Shown piece after piece: positions 1-11,125 of a DNA stretch of 64,000 bases. A model generated the notes under the pieces. It ran no database searches. It worked only from the letters and a program-made list of their open reading frames with translations, and had not been told where the DNA came from. The position numbers and the translations under genes were made by a program. Each line of letters begins with the position of its first letter. Position 1 is the first letter of the stretch. The stretch covers positions 14,520,336-14,584,335 of the forward strand of contig NC_083340.1 in the NCBI RefSeq assembly GCF_019175385.1, in the 5' to 3' direction. This DNA comes from Lycium barbarum (taxonomy: Eukaryota; Streptophyta; Magnoliopsida; Solanales; Solanaceae).

Positions 1-236
1 GCGCCTAAGTTGCAATCTTCCCTGACTGCGGTAATGGTGCCATCATCGATAAAAGATTCGAAGCTCCCCACCGAATCAAAATGGCGAATAATTTTGCAGT
101 CGTTCGTATAGATAATTCCCGACGGGAGAATACCAGCAGCGAGATATTCTAGCTCCTTATAAGAACCAGCGGCTCCCGTTGACGGCGTGAACGAATGCTG
201 ATCTTCACCTTGAGTCAATAATGGAACATAAGCCAT
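1..236 (-). CDS. Partial antisense ORF of a Tat-lineage gypsy element (runs off left edge)
   Basis: Read on the minus strand, an ATG at 236-234 opens a frame of at least 78 codons that is still open at position 1. It lies about 390 bp upstream of an LTR that begins at 629. The same place in the complete Tat element of this window (16753-28457) holds the start of a spliced antisense gene at 27211. The piece I can see ends in an I-x(3)-VREDC pattern that resembles IVRADC in the 27211 protein. I infer that both belong to the extra antisense ORF known from Tat-lineage Ty3/gypsy elements, whose function is unknown. Only the N-terminus is visible, so integrity cannot be judged. Confidence 0.5.
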   Translation of the reverse strand, partial: MAYVPLLTQGEDQHSFTPSTGAAGSYKELEYLAAGILPSGIIYTNDCKIIRHFDSVGSFESFIDDGTITAVREDCNLG

Positions 237-613
237 ATTCGTGGAAGGTTTTCCTTAACAATAAATGATCACACCCTAATGAAAGAAGATTCAAAATTCG
301 AGGAGTGCTACGAGCTCAGTACGGGAATCGCAGTAAAATTTTTTAGGAGGGGAATGTGAGATTTGAAGAAGTGCAGATGCATGGGAAAGGAAGAGTACAT
401 GGGATTTACATAGAAATAAAATCAAGAGGTCCTGTAGCGTATCAAGGGCTCTGACATAAGGAGGTCTCCCAAAAGGATTTGGCGGCTGGGTAATGATGAC
501 CTAGCATCGGGCAGAGTAAGATGTTGATTAGAATGTATTGTCCTAGATAGTTAGAGGCGGCTGTTCAGCTTTATTTGGGTCCATTTCCCGCCGTAAAATT
601 TTTTACCTCGGGA

Positions 614-628
614 AATGGGGGGACTATC
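614..628 (+). other. Polypurine tract next to the 3' LTR
   Basis: A G-rich purine run (AAATGGGGGGA) ends just before CTATC and the LTR start TGTATACGGG. The second Tat element has the same arrangement, GTGGGGGCTATC then TGTATACGG, at 27761-27774. Such tracts prime plus-strand DNA synthesis in LTR retrotransposons. Confidence 0.55.
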
Positions 629-1212
629 TGTATACGGGTAAAACCGAGGATACGGACATGCTCGATTTCCCGTTGTCATGGTAATGTTCGGGCACGATAT
701 GACCGGCCTATCGAGGATGAGGCTTCAAGCTCGATCTGGAATGAGGCGTTAAAGGAAAGGCGGTTAACTACCATAAGAAGAAGACCGGAATATTCGCCCT
801 CAACCGGATATTTCGGCGTTAATCTCGGCAACAGCTGTCACCATATTTCTTTTCCTTACTTAGAATTGTACTAGGGTTAGGACTCCTCTATTATATAAAG
901 AGGAGGTCCCCATCCATTTTTGGAGGGTTCGGCAACAAAAAGAGAGAAAGAGTTCACTTAAAAAAGCAATAGAATCATCTAAGTTCATTCATATTGTTTC
1001 TCGATTTATCTTCATTATTCATTGTGTAAGCACCCGACAAAGGGGTTCGACCTCGGTTCCAATACCCGAGGCCAGTCATAATTAATATTTGGTCAAATCT
1101 GCTTCTTTATTTACTTATTCGCTTGTCTCGTAATCTAATCACGAATTGAATTTAGCTACATATCTTTGGCATTACGCATAAATTTAATTGTTCTCCATTT
1201 TAAGGTTAAACA
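629..1212 (+). mobile_element. 3' LTR of a Tat-lineage Ty3/gypsy retrotransposon
   Basis: The sequence begins TGTATACGGGTAAAACCGAG, nearly matching the LTR start of the complete element at 16753 and 27775. A plausible end is GGTTAAACA at 1212, comparable to GGGGTAAACA in the other LTRs. A TATA box (TATATAAAG, 892-900) sits in the middle, as expected for U3. No 5' LTR is visible, so the 5-bp duplication cannot be tested and the right border is set by analogy only. The rest of the element lies left of the window. Confidence 0.6.
892..900 (+). promoter_or_regulatory. TATA box of the left Tat LTR
   Basis: TATATAAAG follows CTCCTCTAT and precedes a purine-rich stretch. Its place about 265 bp into the LTR fits a U3 core promoter. 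No transcription evidence is available. Confidence 0.45.
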
Positions 1213-2592
1213 AATATGGCATTACCTCTTGCAATTATCAATTTTACTCTTTTGCATTAATGCACAAAAACTCTTTCATATTTTACTTTATACAATCACG
1301 TGTCCAACACAGAATTATAAACCTACGTCAATCTAATTCCCCATAACTTTTTCCTAGCTACTTCAATTAACACTTCCATCGAAATACTTTGAGAAGTAAC
1401 TAATACATTTTTCATAATCTAAATAAAAATGTTCGTTAAGCTAATCACTGGGGTTGTGGTAAAATAGACAAAATCCCTTAATCCTTAGTAAAAATTTTGA
1501 GTTTGAGTTTTGGGAATGAAAAAATAATGATAGAAAAAACTCCCTCTCTAATTGGTCCTATATTGTTAGGATATACTATTAACCATGCGTTTAGATATAT
1601 TATATATTATGGAACAATTGTTTATTTATTTATTCAATTCAATAAAATGTTACATTAAATAGATCATTTTGTCATATATGTGTCCTTAACTTATATAGTA
1701 GATGATTTGGTGTATAGAGAGTAAGTTTATCCGTAGAAGACTAGATTATCAGTTCTTATAAGTTAAAAAGTTATAGTTCACAATCGTAGATGGAAATTTG
1801 GACAAACCATCAAAGTGATTGTAGCACGAGATTAAAGGTAATTTATCTTGATTACGAGAATGGTGTAGTTCTAACTTCTCGTGCTAGTGTGTTTTGAATG
1901 CATTGAACAGGACCAAGTAGAGATAGGTGTTTTAGACTGACTGGCAAAAACTTATTCTCTAAACTATTAAGTGTACTTATATTCTTAATCTTGATATAAC
2001 TATTATGAGCCGTATATATTAATTGTCATTTTGATTTATTAAAAGGCGAGATCTGAGATGGGTCAATATGCTTGGTAGATTGGATGATAACAATATATAA
2101 TGGTGAAATAATAAGTTAGTTGATGGAATCCATGTCTCGGTATAGAGATTGATGATACACCTTTTGGAGAAGCTTATAAGTTTTCATGTGTAAACCTAGC
2201 CGGTGGATTTATGAATCCGACACATGAAATAAGTTAAGCAGTGCTCTAAAGGAAATTAATTATTGAATTAAATTCATCAATAATTTAATTTATTGATTAG
2301 TGTCTGTAATTTTAACATGGGTAATTACATACGTGTTTAATGGGAAATTTCGAAATATAAATGAAGGAGTGCAATTACGAATTTCTAGTGGAATAATTTG
2401 CAATTTATTATGGCCGGTAAGAATAATTCAAATCAGATTTTGAATTATTTCTGTAATAAGGAGCCTCGGTAATTAATTCCATGGTTCCTACTGTGCCCAT
2501 ATTTAACTAGGACTCAGAATCCTGTTTATTGGGGGGGAAGGAAGAAAAACGTTTTTTGTCCAATTTTGGACTGGGTAAAAATGTGGAAAATA

Positions 2593-2594
<2 letters not shown>

Positions 2595-2644
<50 letters not shown>
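2595..2644. repeat. (TA)25 microsatellite
   Basis: An uninterrupted run of 25 TA units lies inside the outer solo LTR, between TGGAAAATACC and GGGGTCCTCC. It could serve as, or have grown from, the TATA region of that LTR. Length is likely to vary between individuals. Confidence 0.95.
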
Positions 2645-2647
<3 letters not shown>

Positions 2648-3439
2648 GTCCTCCTAAGTCCTAACCTAGAAGACACAAGTTTTCAAACAATACTTTCCCA
2701 CCCAAGTATTGAGAGAGTTCGGCTGTTATTTTGGGATTATTGCAAAAGACTACAGAACTGGAGTCGGACTTGCTGAAGGATATTTGCTCACGCTGCGAGA
2801 GATACTTCTCGAAGCGATTTTCAGCATGTTTGTATGTGTCACGACCCAGTTGGGGGCCGCGACGGGTACCGGGGCTAGCCACCGAGCACCACTCGTTCTA
2901 CAACTCATCTTGCTCATTTAATGCTTTTTATCAGCTTATACTCAAGACATAAGAAAATCATCTTTTCATTTGAGAGCATAAAATACTTTTATATGCATAG
3001 GCCTCTTGGCCATCAAAAATAATATATACATATACATAACAACATCTCGTGAGACAATCTAACCCACACTGCGTATCTACTAGCCTCTACTGGAGTGCTA
3101 AACATATGGACGGGACAAGACCCCGTCATGCCCAAAAATACATATACATGACTATATACGCAAAAGAATAATCAAGCACCTCCGGGACAAAAGAGTGCTT
3201 TCAATCAGCTGACAACTACTACGGATCTGGGTCGAGCTCTCCTCCCTGTCTACTTGTGGGCATGAACATAGCGTCTAAAGAAAACGGACGTCAGTACGAA
3301 CATTATACTGAGTATGAGAGGCATAAACAATGAAATAGAACAATGACATAAAGGAAATATCAACATGGAACATCTATATCTGACTGTCAAGTATAAAAGA
3401 ATTAAGTCATGCTGTCTTACTCATGCTCGTCATCATATC

Positions 3440-3690
3440 ATATATGCATAATGTATAAGCTGCTCGCCCATATAGGTGCGGTGTAGTAATATGTATAAGC
3501 TGCCCGTCCATATCGGATCGGTGTGATAATCATAACATTAGCCTGCGTCCAGGCCTCCCGCGTCCGGGGTATCATCTCATGCCGCCCACTAGTGGTGTCT
3601 GCCCATGCCATTTGGCCATGGTGTATCGTATAGCTGCCCGCCTTGGCGGTGACTACCCGGCCAAATAGGCGCGGTGTTATATCATCATCA
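3440..3690. repeat. Degenerate short repeats inside the solo LTR
   Basis: A GC-richer zone repeats variants of AAGCTGCCCGxCCATAT followed by GGTGCGGTGT. The related LTR at 58272-60971 has a comparable cluster at 58980-59165. Such clusters are common in long gypsy LTRs and no protein is encoded. Confidence 0.55.
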
Positions 3691-4871
3691 CACATGCTCA
3701 TCATAATATTCTTATCATAACATACTTATCATAATACATGCATAAGGCTTAAGAACAACTTTACTTTTATCGGGGTGACGTAAGGTCGTGATCCCCCGAT
3801 TTTATTATGGAGCAATCATTGACGTTCTGCCTCACCTTGAAGGAATTAGCACATAAGGTGAGTATAAGCAATAAATTATATCATTATCATTATAGAATCA
3901 TCATATCATATCATATCTCTTATCTTATAAGACCATTTATGGATATAGGTTTTTAGCTATCTGGAATATAGGAACTCATGAAGAGGAAAGAAAATCATGC
4001 TAGAAGATTCATGCCATTAGAAATAAAGGACTATCCTCACATACCTTTGACGTTTAACTAAGCTATCGCTTGTTTGTTCTCCTTTGATATCACGTTTCTA
4101 CCTTCAAGAGAGAATTCGCACTAATGTTAGTTAATTCGACTATAAAAACGCGTAACTATTTCTAGGAAAAATTGGACAGCACTTCCTTTGTTTATACTAC
4201 TTTTTCCCATGTTCTATATCAACTCCTCCCACACTCTCACAACAACATTCACAATACTGCAATCAATAATCATCATTTATATACATTGACCACAATCCAC
4301 CATTTCTCTTCAATTTCTCCACATTTGTGGTTATAACTTACTATCGTGTTTCCTCATATATAATACTTATTTCATGGCCCAAATGTCATTTATAACGTAT
4401 TCAGAATCACAACACTCCAACATTCATGATTCAACCCAACTACCATCCAACCATGACACTATTCACTCATGAATGACCCATTTCCTATGTCTTTTTACAT
4501 TTCAAGTATCTTAACCTTCCAATACCTTAAACAACATGGTTTAGTCATGAAACTTACCTTAGATGATGGTTGAACAAGTCTTGAATGGAATTACTCCTCT
4601 AGCACCAAAATCCTACTTCACTTTCTTTGGGTTTTCTTGAGAGAGATGAACCTTAGCTAGGTTTCATACACTTTGTCTCATGGATTTGGTGTTATTGATC
4701 ATGGATTTCCTTTGACTTTTCTTGTAATAAAGAGTAGAGAGTACTCTAGAGGTTTCTAGAGAAAAATATCGTGGAAGTGAAATGAATTTAATGAACTTGG
4801 GTCTCCTTTTAATGACTTAAAATCTGATCCGGAATGAACAGTAGCTGAAGTGTACAGTGGTCGTAAACCCA

Positions 4872-5110
4872 GTTTACGGTCCGTATTTCATTTTACGGGC
4901 CGTATTTCTTGGTCATATTTAAGCATAACAAAACCAGAAAGGTATGCTGGAGATCATGGTGATTTACGATCGCAGTTTACGGTCCGTATTTCAAGTCGTA
5001 TTTAACCATTTGAACATTTGACAGAAAGTTGAAGTTTTGTAAGTTGAAATACGACCTGGCAGTTTACGGGTCGTATACCACTTTACGGTCCGTATTTCAT
5101 TTTACGATCG
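4872..5110. repeat. Array of palindromic TACGGNCCGTA motifs
   Basis: The motif TTTACGGtCCGTATTTC and close variants recur about seven times in 240 bp, often followed by CATTTTAC. The core TACGGNCCGTA is a perfect dyad. The array lies near the TGTTACACC end of the LTR. It might bind a factor or form small cruciforms, but the sequence shows only the repetition and symmetry. Confidence 0.75.
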
Positions 5111-5399
5111 ACTGGCCAAAATGCAAATCTGCAACTTTTTCACATTTTCAAAACCTATGATTAGTCATTGTGGAGCATAACCTATCTCTTATTACACTTG
5201 CCTTTGAAATCTTATTTAGGGTCGTCAAACGTCGTTCCCTTCTTATTAAAACATCATATACTCATATTCTTTGTTAGTCTATTCGTTGTGCGTTCGCGGG
5301 GAAATTTCCGAGGTGTAACAGTATGTTCTACGTGTTCGTGTTTGTTATCTATTATACATGTAAGCAGTATGATTCTAATTGCTTCCGCTGTGCATATTT

Positions 5400-8300
5400 T
5401 TTAATAATAGCCCGAACCAGAATTAGTCGAGATCCTATACAAATATCAAACACCAAATTGAAAACTACTACGAAGTACTTTAGGAAACTTTGTGTTGGCA
5501 TATCGGGTTGGCGTACTTGCGTCAACTTAAATACCTTTCAAGCTTTTGATTTCTTCAACGATTTTTTTTCGATTGTCATAACCGACCAATATGTCATTAA
5601 TATCAAAAAAACAACAACAAAATCAAAAATTCCCATTTGATTTTTCTTGGCATGTACTTAATCAACAATTAAAAATTCATTTTCCCTCTTTTATTTGCAA
5701 TTGAATTACCGCCTAGGATATTGGAGAAAAAGCATTCACATTGTACTTTAACAACCGCATTCCACTTCTTCCATTTTGTTTATTTGTTAGTAAATAGTTT
5801 AACTTTTACTCGGTTAATTAATACGTAAATAGGTCACATAAAACATAACTAGTTAACTACACGCAACTTTCCTTAACAGGTGAAATTCCTAACTAGAAAA
5901 AAAAAATGAGATAAAGCAACTAACATACTAGAATATATTAAACTACATTGACAATATAAATGCTTTTTATATGATCAATTATATTAGAATATGTTCACTT
6001 TATTTGTACCACCATAATTTGTGCCCCTAGTGTTGGATTTAATTATTATCATCATACTAATATATCTATATTTAAATATAGAACCCAGCCTAGAAGTGCT
6101 GGAACCTTAGAACATTGGTATAATTAAAGCAGATTCTTGGGTAACAATTGCCTTTATACTCGCTTCAGACTCTATTATATTGACACTTCGGATGAGCACT
6201 TCCATTATTGAAGTCTATTATTCTCTTTGCAAAAACATTGACAAATTATATCATTACTAAAGAATAAAAAGATTCTCATGTTTTCTTGGGTAAAATAAAT
6301 TTACCAAGATGCTTATATCATTCCAAGAAATTCAATTTTTACTTGATTTCCCTCCAACTACGTATAACATTAGTTCTAGGGTTTGATTCAACAACATTTT
6401 AGGATTCTTGAAGTGACATATTTAATTTATAATCCAAGACAAAGCATAGGTCGCCAAACTACAGATTACAGATTGCCAGAACTTTCTCTTACATTTGGAA
6501 TTATATCAAGGTAGTGCATTAGCTTACGGACACAATAAAACAAAATAAATAATTTTTGGAATCTTGGCATTGCCTACTTTTTTTCATACTTTTTCTAGAA
6601 CAATTTTTTTTTGGGTATAAATCATTGAAATTATAGTTGAATGAGCATTAGAAATACATATTACGCTTCGCTGGCTTTGTTTTGAGCTCTCATCCAGCCA
6701 CTCTGTCATTCCACTTTTCTCTTCTTTTTTTATTATTTTATTTTCTATTAACATTAATTAATGTATAAAATAATTGATAAAACATAAATTTTAAGGAGTC
6801 CGATACAAAATAATCCAAGCTTTGAATCTTTGATTATTCGGGTGACTTGCATCTAATACTCTATTAAAGAGTGCGGATGCCACATTATTGTAGGTGAGCC
6901 ATCCCTAAAAATAGGGTAAAGCTTAATATGAGCAACGTGAGAATGCAATAGTAGTTTGACATTTTTATAAAACTTAAGTGATTAGGTTTATTATTTGGCA
7001 CGACAGAAGTTCAGATTGGATACTAATAATAGTTGGAAAGCATTCAAATTTTGTGGTCTAACAGTCTATAAAATTAAAGTAGAGTCATGAAAAAATAGGA
7101 TTCAAATTTCATTACAGACAAATAACGCTAGGTGAACTTTTTAATTTAATTTTGATGGACATAGAGTTGGCCTTGAAACTACAGTCCAACCAATTTAATT
7201 ATAATGGCAGCATTTGTCTAGTTGTGTTTTTTACTGCTATACAAAAATGTTGTTAAAGAACATATAAAATAACAAGCATGAAAAATCGGTTTAAAAAAAC
7301 AATTTGATCAATATTACAGTAAAATGTTATTATAATGGAGGACTGTTGTAGATAGGTCTGTTATAAAAAAATTGCCGACAGGTCATACTTCAATGGGACC
7401 ATAAAGGCAGAGACCATGCTCAGTAAAATCTCTGGGTTAATTTTCTAATATATGCATTGCATCATGATTAATGAGCATGACCTTGAAGTCAATTGCGTTA
7501 CCTTAATTTTCTTATAAAACATTAAAAGCCAGGGTTGAACATCTCCAAATGCTTTGTCTCTTAGGTTCATTTATAATCTAATCACCTATTAAGGGTGGAG
7601 TCTTGGACCACACCACTAGCTTCTCTAAGTTTCTAAAATACCAAAATAATATCTGTAAATGGCCAAATTGCCCCTTTAAATTATTAGAACATCAAGCGTA
7701 TATGAGATGGATTAAATTGTCAAAACTTATTAAACTGATAAGAAAACAAATTATTAACCAAACTGACCTACACCATAGGCTATTCAGAGGCCCAATTTTA
7801 AAACCCAACCCAACGAATATGTGGCATTTTGCCGAACGCTGAAACCATGTCTGTCAGAAACATTTTAGAAAAAAATCTATTAATTGTATCGAAATTAAAC
7901 GAAATGGAAAAATATATATCTAAAAATGTGCTCAAACTGTTATTAATCAATGTTTTCTTGTGGATTGATTTTTTTTCGTTAGATTTTTCTATTTCCATTT
8001 TTTTCCTTATCTTGACGTGTCTTGTAATGTTGACATCGAAGATACACTTTGAGAATTTGTTAAATAGCATTAGTAATTAGGCTTATGAAAACAATGTCGT
8101 GATGTAGTTCATGAGATACATGTGAATTGTCATTTTGTATGCAGTATGCTTCAAGCTTTCTTTTTCTTCTATTTGCTTTTCTTTTTGTATCTTAGAGGAA
8201 TTTCTTTCCATTTTCTTGGTTGTATTATGGTATGTACAACCGTTTAAAAAAGTATTTTCCAGTGAAGAATTTTTTTCTCTCGCTTTTGTTCTTTTGTATA

Positions 8301-9021
8301 ATTATTTATTTCCAACAACAATGTAATTCTAAGTGTTTTTTATCCTAATGGATATACTATCACAAACAAGCAATAAAAAATACATAAGGAAAAAAAAAAC
8401 ACAAAATGTTCGAGCCAAATATTTGGTTTAGATAATAATTGAAGAGCCAAAAAGCATCATTTCAACATGGGAAAAAAGATAAATTTTATAGAAAAGCTTC
8501 GTTTTTTAAAAAACAAGAAAAATTCGATTATATTAATGCCAGCACCTTATCTTTTATCCTTTTAAGGTGCAGACGAAGAGGGTTAGGATAGGGGCTGCGA
8601 AAGTTGCCTTACACATAATAGAAGAAAACAAGAAGAAGTCTGATTAGGTGGCTAACTGCATATGGAGAATGACTCATCATGTTTTACTCCTTTCTTTTAA
8701 TGCTTCATTAGATTTTCTCTTTTATATAAGATTCTGGTTTGTATTCACCAATGGAAAGGGCTGTTAGGAAAATATTATATATTGAAACGAGAAGTTTCAA
8801 TGTAAGTAATATTACTTTTGCTAAAATAAGTGCTGTCAATTATTTTAGTAATGAAATAATTTTCCCTTTTCATGTTTGAACCTACTGGTTATATGTTAAA
8901 AACTGGTGCAATCTACCTAATTTTTATGTCCTCCTTTTGTCGTACGTTACAAAATGAGTAAATTCTGTTTAATTGCCTTAATTTTGTAGGTTTGGAGAAT
9001 AACATGTCATTCAGCTCTTAT
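5400..9021. other. AT-rich intergenic DNA without recognised genes
   Basis: No reading frame here has a recognisable domain or convincing splice structure. The longer open frames (for example near 7800-8070 and 8135-8326) are low-complexity hydrophobic or lysine-rich translations typical of AT-rich noncoding DNA. A stretch at about 7230-7380 vaguely resembles the Emigrant-like element at 32481 but is too decayed to call. Confidence 0.6.
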
Positions 9022-9029
9022 GTTGGGAC

Positions 9030-9723
9030 CATTGTTTTAAAAGACAATGTCAGGACTCGCCCCGGGGCTCGCTTCGGGGCAGGGCAGTGGCAAAACGCCC
9101 TGGGGCTAACGTGCGGGGCTTAGTTCCTATGAGGCTTACGCCCTAAACACGTCTAACGCCCAACGCCCAGGGCTCGCCTAACAGTTCTTACACAAATTAT
9201 ATTTTAAATTCCTTAATTAAAATCATTCACCCTCATAATTGTTTAACAAAATAATGATACTTAATAGTTTTTCATCTATAGAAATAGAAGATTGGGTGTA
9301 ACTCATATAACAAGTCGTAGTATTGGATATTTACTATTTGAGAACGTCGTGAGGGTGAATATCACTTAATTTTTTTTTAAAAAAACACATAGCGGAATTG
9401 TACATTTTCACTTGTCATTGGTCATAAGTCCTACGTATCAGAATTATCATATAATTTTATTTTTTGTTCATGAAGAAGTTATGTTTTAATTGTAATGTTG
9501 ATAAATTTTATTGATTATTTGCTTATAGGGAGATAAAATGAATAGTATGATAGTAATAGTGTTTTAAGAAACTATATTTTTTTCCGTGTTTGAAAGTTAA
9601 AATGTTAGAATTGATTTGCATTTCATAATAACTTTTATTTCATTGTATTGTTTATACTTGTAAAATTATGTTATATATAATTACAAGTTATAAGCGGTGT
9701 ATAATGGAGCGCGCGCGCGCGCG

Positions 9724-9764
<41 letters not shown>

Positions 9765-9956
9765 CATTTATTTCCAGTTTTCTTTTATTTTTTTATGTAA
9801 TTTTACCTATTTAAAAATATTTATTGTAATTATATTATTTTAAGAAATACTAAAAATTAAATACTCATGGGGCTTATGCCCCGTGCCTCGAGGCTTACGC
9901 CTCGTCGAGGCGTATGTAAAACGCCCCGCCTTACACCCCCGCCTTTTAAAACACTG
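9030..9956 (-). mobile_element. Non-autonomous hAT element, copy A
   Basis: The termini are CATTGTTTTAAAAG and CTTTTAAAACACTG, a near-perfect inverted repeat. They are flanked by an exact 8-bp duplication GTTGGGAC (9022-9029 and 9957-9964), which has the T at position 2 and A at position 7 typical of hAT. Both arms are GC-rich with repeated GAGGCGTAAGCC/GGGGC blocks, while the middle is AT-rich and noncoding. It is 927 bp and encodes no transposase. It aligns in opposite orientation with 35492-36704. Confidence 0.88.
9709..9764. repeat. Compound microsatellite (GC)8(AC)8(AT)12
   Basis: Three adjoining pure dinucleotide runs lie inside hAT copy A. The equivalent place in copy B (about 35690) lacks them. 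Alternating purine-pyrimidine tracts of this kind can adopt Z-DNA, which is known physics rather than something shown here. Confidence 0.95.
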
Positions 9957-9964
9957 GTTGGGAC

Positions 9965-10950
9965 AGGAAACCCTTTTAATCTTTATAATATCAAGGCAGT
10001 ATAGACAAAATTTAGTTATTTCTATGTAATATCATTGGGGAACTTTGGATAATATTATTTTCATTTTTGAGAAAAAACAATAGCATTTCATCATAATTGA
10101 AGGCCAATTTTGACACTTTGAAAATACATGATGTGACCTCGCTCATTTTTGGCCGATGATATATGATCAAAGGGATTCACCTCATTGAAAAGGTGAAGGG
10201 GTTATGTTTTGCAAACCTAAAAAGCTAAAAGGTTAAGAGGAATTTACTCACAAGTTTACAAGGATATTATCATAATCTATTTTGCATTAGCTGATTTATC
10301 ATTTCAAATAACCATTTATTTTACGGCCTTTTAAAATAAAAACTCCACTTCTATGTTTTGCATTTTCAAGGAGGACAAAGCAAGATAATGAAGTAGAAAT
10401 AAATGAGAAAAAATGATGTTCCCAAATGGAACAATGGTGATTAAGTTTGCAGAGGATATTTGTTCCTCACACAATGCCCACTTAGAACAACTAACTCAAT
10501 GGCCAATAATGGACCAAAGATACCAAATGTGTTACAAGAGAATAGTATGCCAACTCACTATTGAAATGCCCACTACCCCTTCCCAATTAAATATGAATAA
10601 ATTTTTTAAAAAAAAATAGATAAAAAGTAAAGAAACCAATCGACATGATAATTTATTGAACGTCAATTAAAAAAATGAATATATTTATGATGAGACCTAA
10701 AACAAGAATATGTAAAACATGAAAATGAAAGGGAAATTAAAAGGAAAGAAGGAGGTCGGTTCCTTGCACCCAACGTATCTCTAGGTTTTGCCTCGGAGCT
10801 AGGTTCGGAACTTTGTTTATGTATGACCTTTGAAAGGATAAGAACGACCCCCACCCTCGTCACCCCACCCCCGCCCACCCAACCCTTTTTTTTTTTCCTA
10901 CCCTTACAAGTACCCTCATATTTCTCACACACCGCCTCCAATTCCTATAT
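9965..10950. other. Intergenic and upstream region of the PLATZ gene
   Basis: No gene is supported. Near 10850-10900 a C-rich strand (repeated CCCACCC) and a T run lie about 230 bp before the PLATZ start. No clear TATA box is seen; CCTATATTT near 10947 is a weak candidate. The open frame on the opposite strand at 10663-10941 is a product of the pyrimidine bias. Confidence 0.5.
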
Positions 10951-11125
10951 TTCCCAAACCAAAAACCCCTCTTAACAAATTTTCTCTTAACAAACAAATA
11001 CTCTCACTAATACAAAAGCGTTACTTACTCTCAAGAAATACAACAGTTTCTTTTCTCCTTTCAAGCTGGCGATCGATAATCAAGACACCACTGTCCGTGA
11101 ATTCAAGCCTAAGAACAGGCGTATT

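Larger units (their letters stand above)
2837..5320 (-). mobile_element. Solo LTR, Ty3/gypsy family with TGTCACGACCC / GTGTAACA ends
   Basis: The unit runs from TGTCACGACCCAG to GAGGTGTAACA and is flanked on both sides by an exact GTATG (2832-2836 and 5321-5325). It is 2484 bp, has no gag-pol domains and therefore looks like a solo LTR left by LTR-LTR recombination. It shares its ends and an internal stretch around TCAGTACG with the solo LTR at 58272-60971. The minus orientation is inferred from the better-placed minus-strand TATA run of that relative and from the TGTTACACC start when read on the minus strand. It interrupts the older solo LTR at 1564-5394. Confidence 0.82.
1564..5394. mobile_element. 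Probable old copia-type solo LTR, split by a nested gypsy solo LTR
   Basis: The outer sequence starts TGTTAGGATATAC and ends CTTCCGCTGTGCA. It is flanked by TATAT (1559-1563) and TATTT (5395-5399), a 4-of-5 match that would fit an aged 5-bp target duplication. With the nested 2484-bp insertion and its duplicated GTATG removed, the outer unit is about 1.34 kb. It contains no coding domain. A TA-dinucleotide run and a following transcribed-looking stretch lie near its 3' half. Lineage is inferred from the shape of the ends only. Confidence 0.45.

Noticed and set aside
7230..7380. Possible decayed Emigrant-like element
   Set aside because: Shared TGTTATAA words only; no paired termini.
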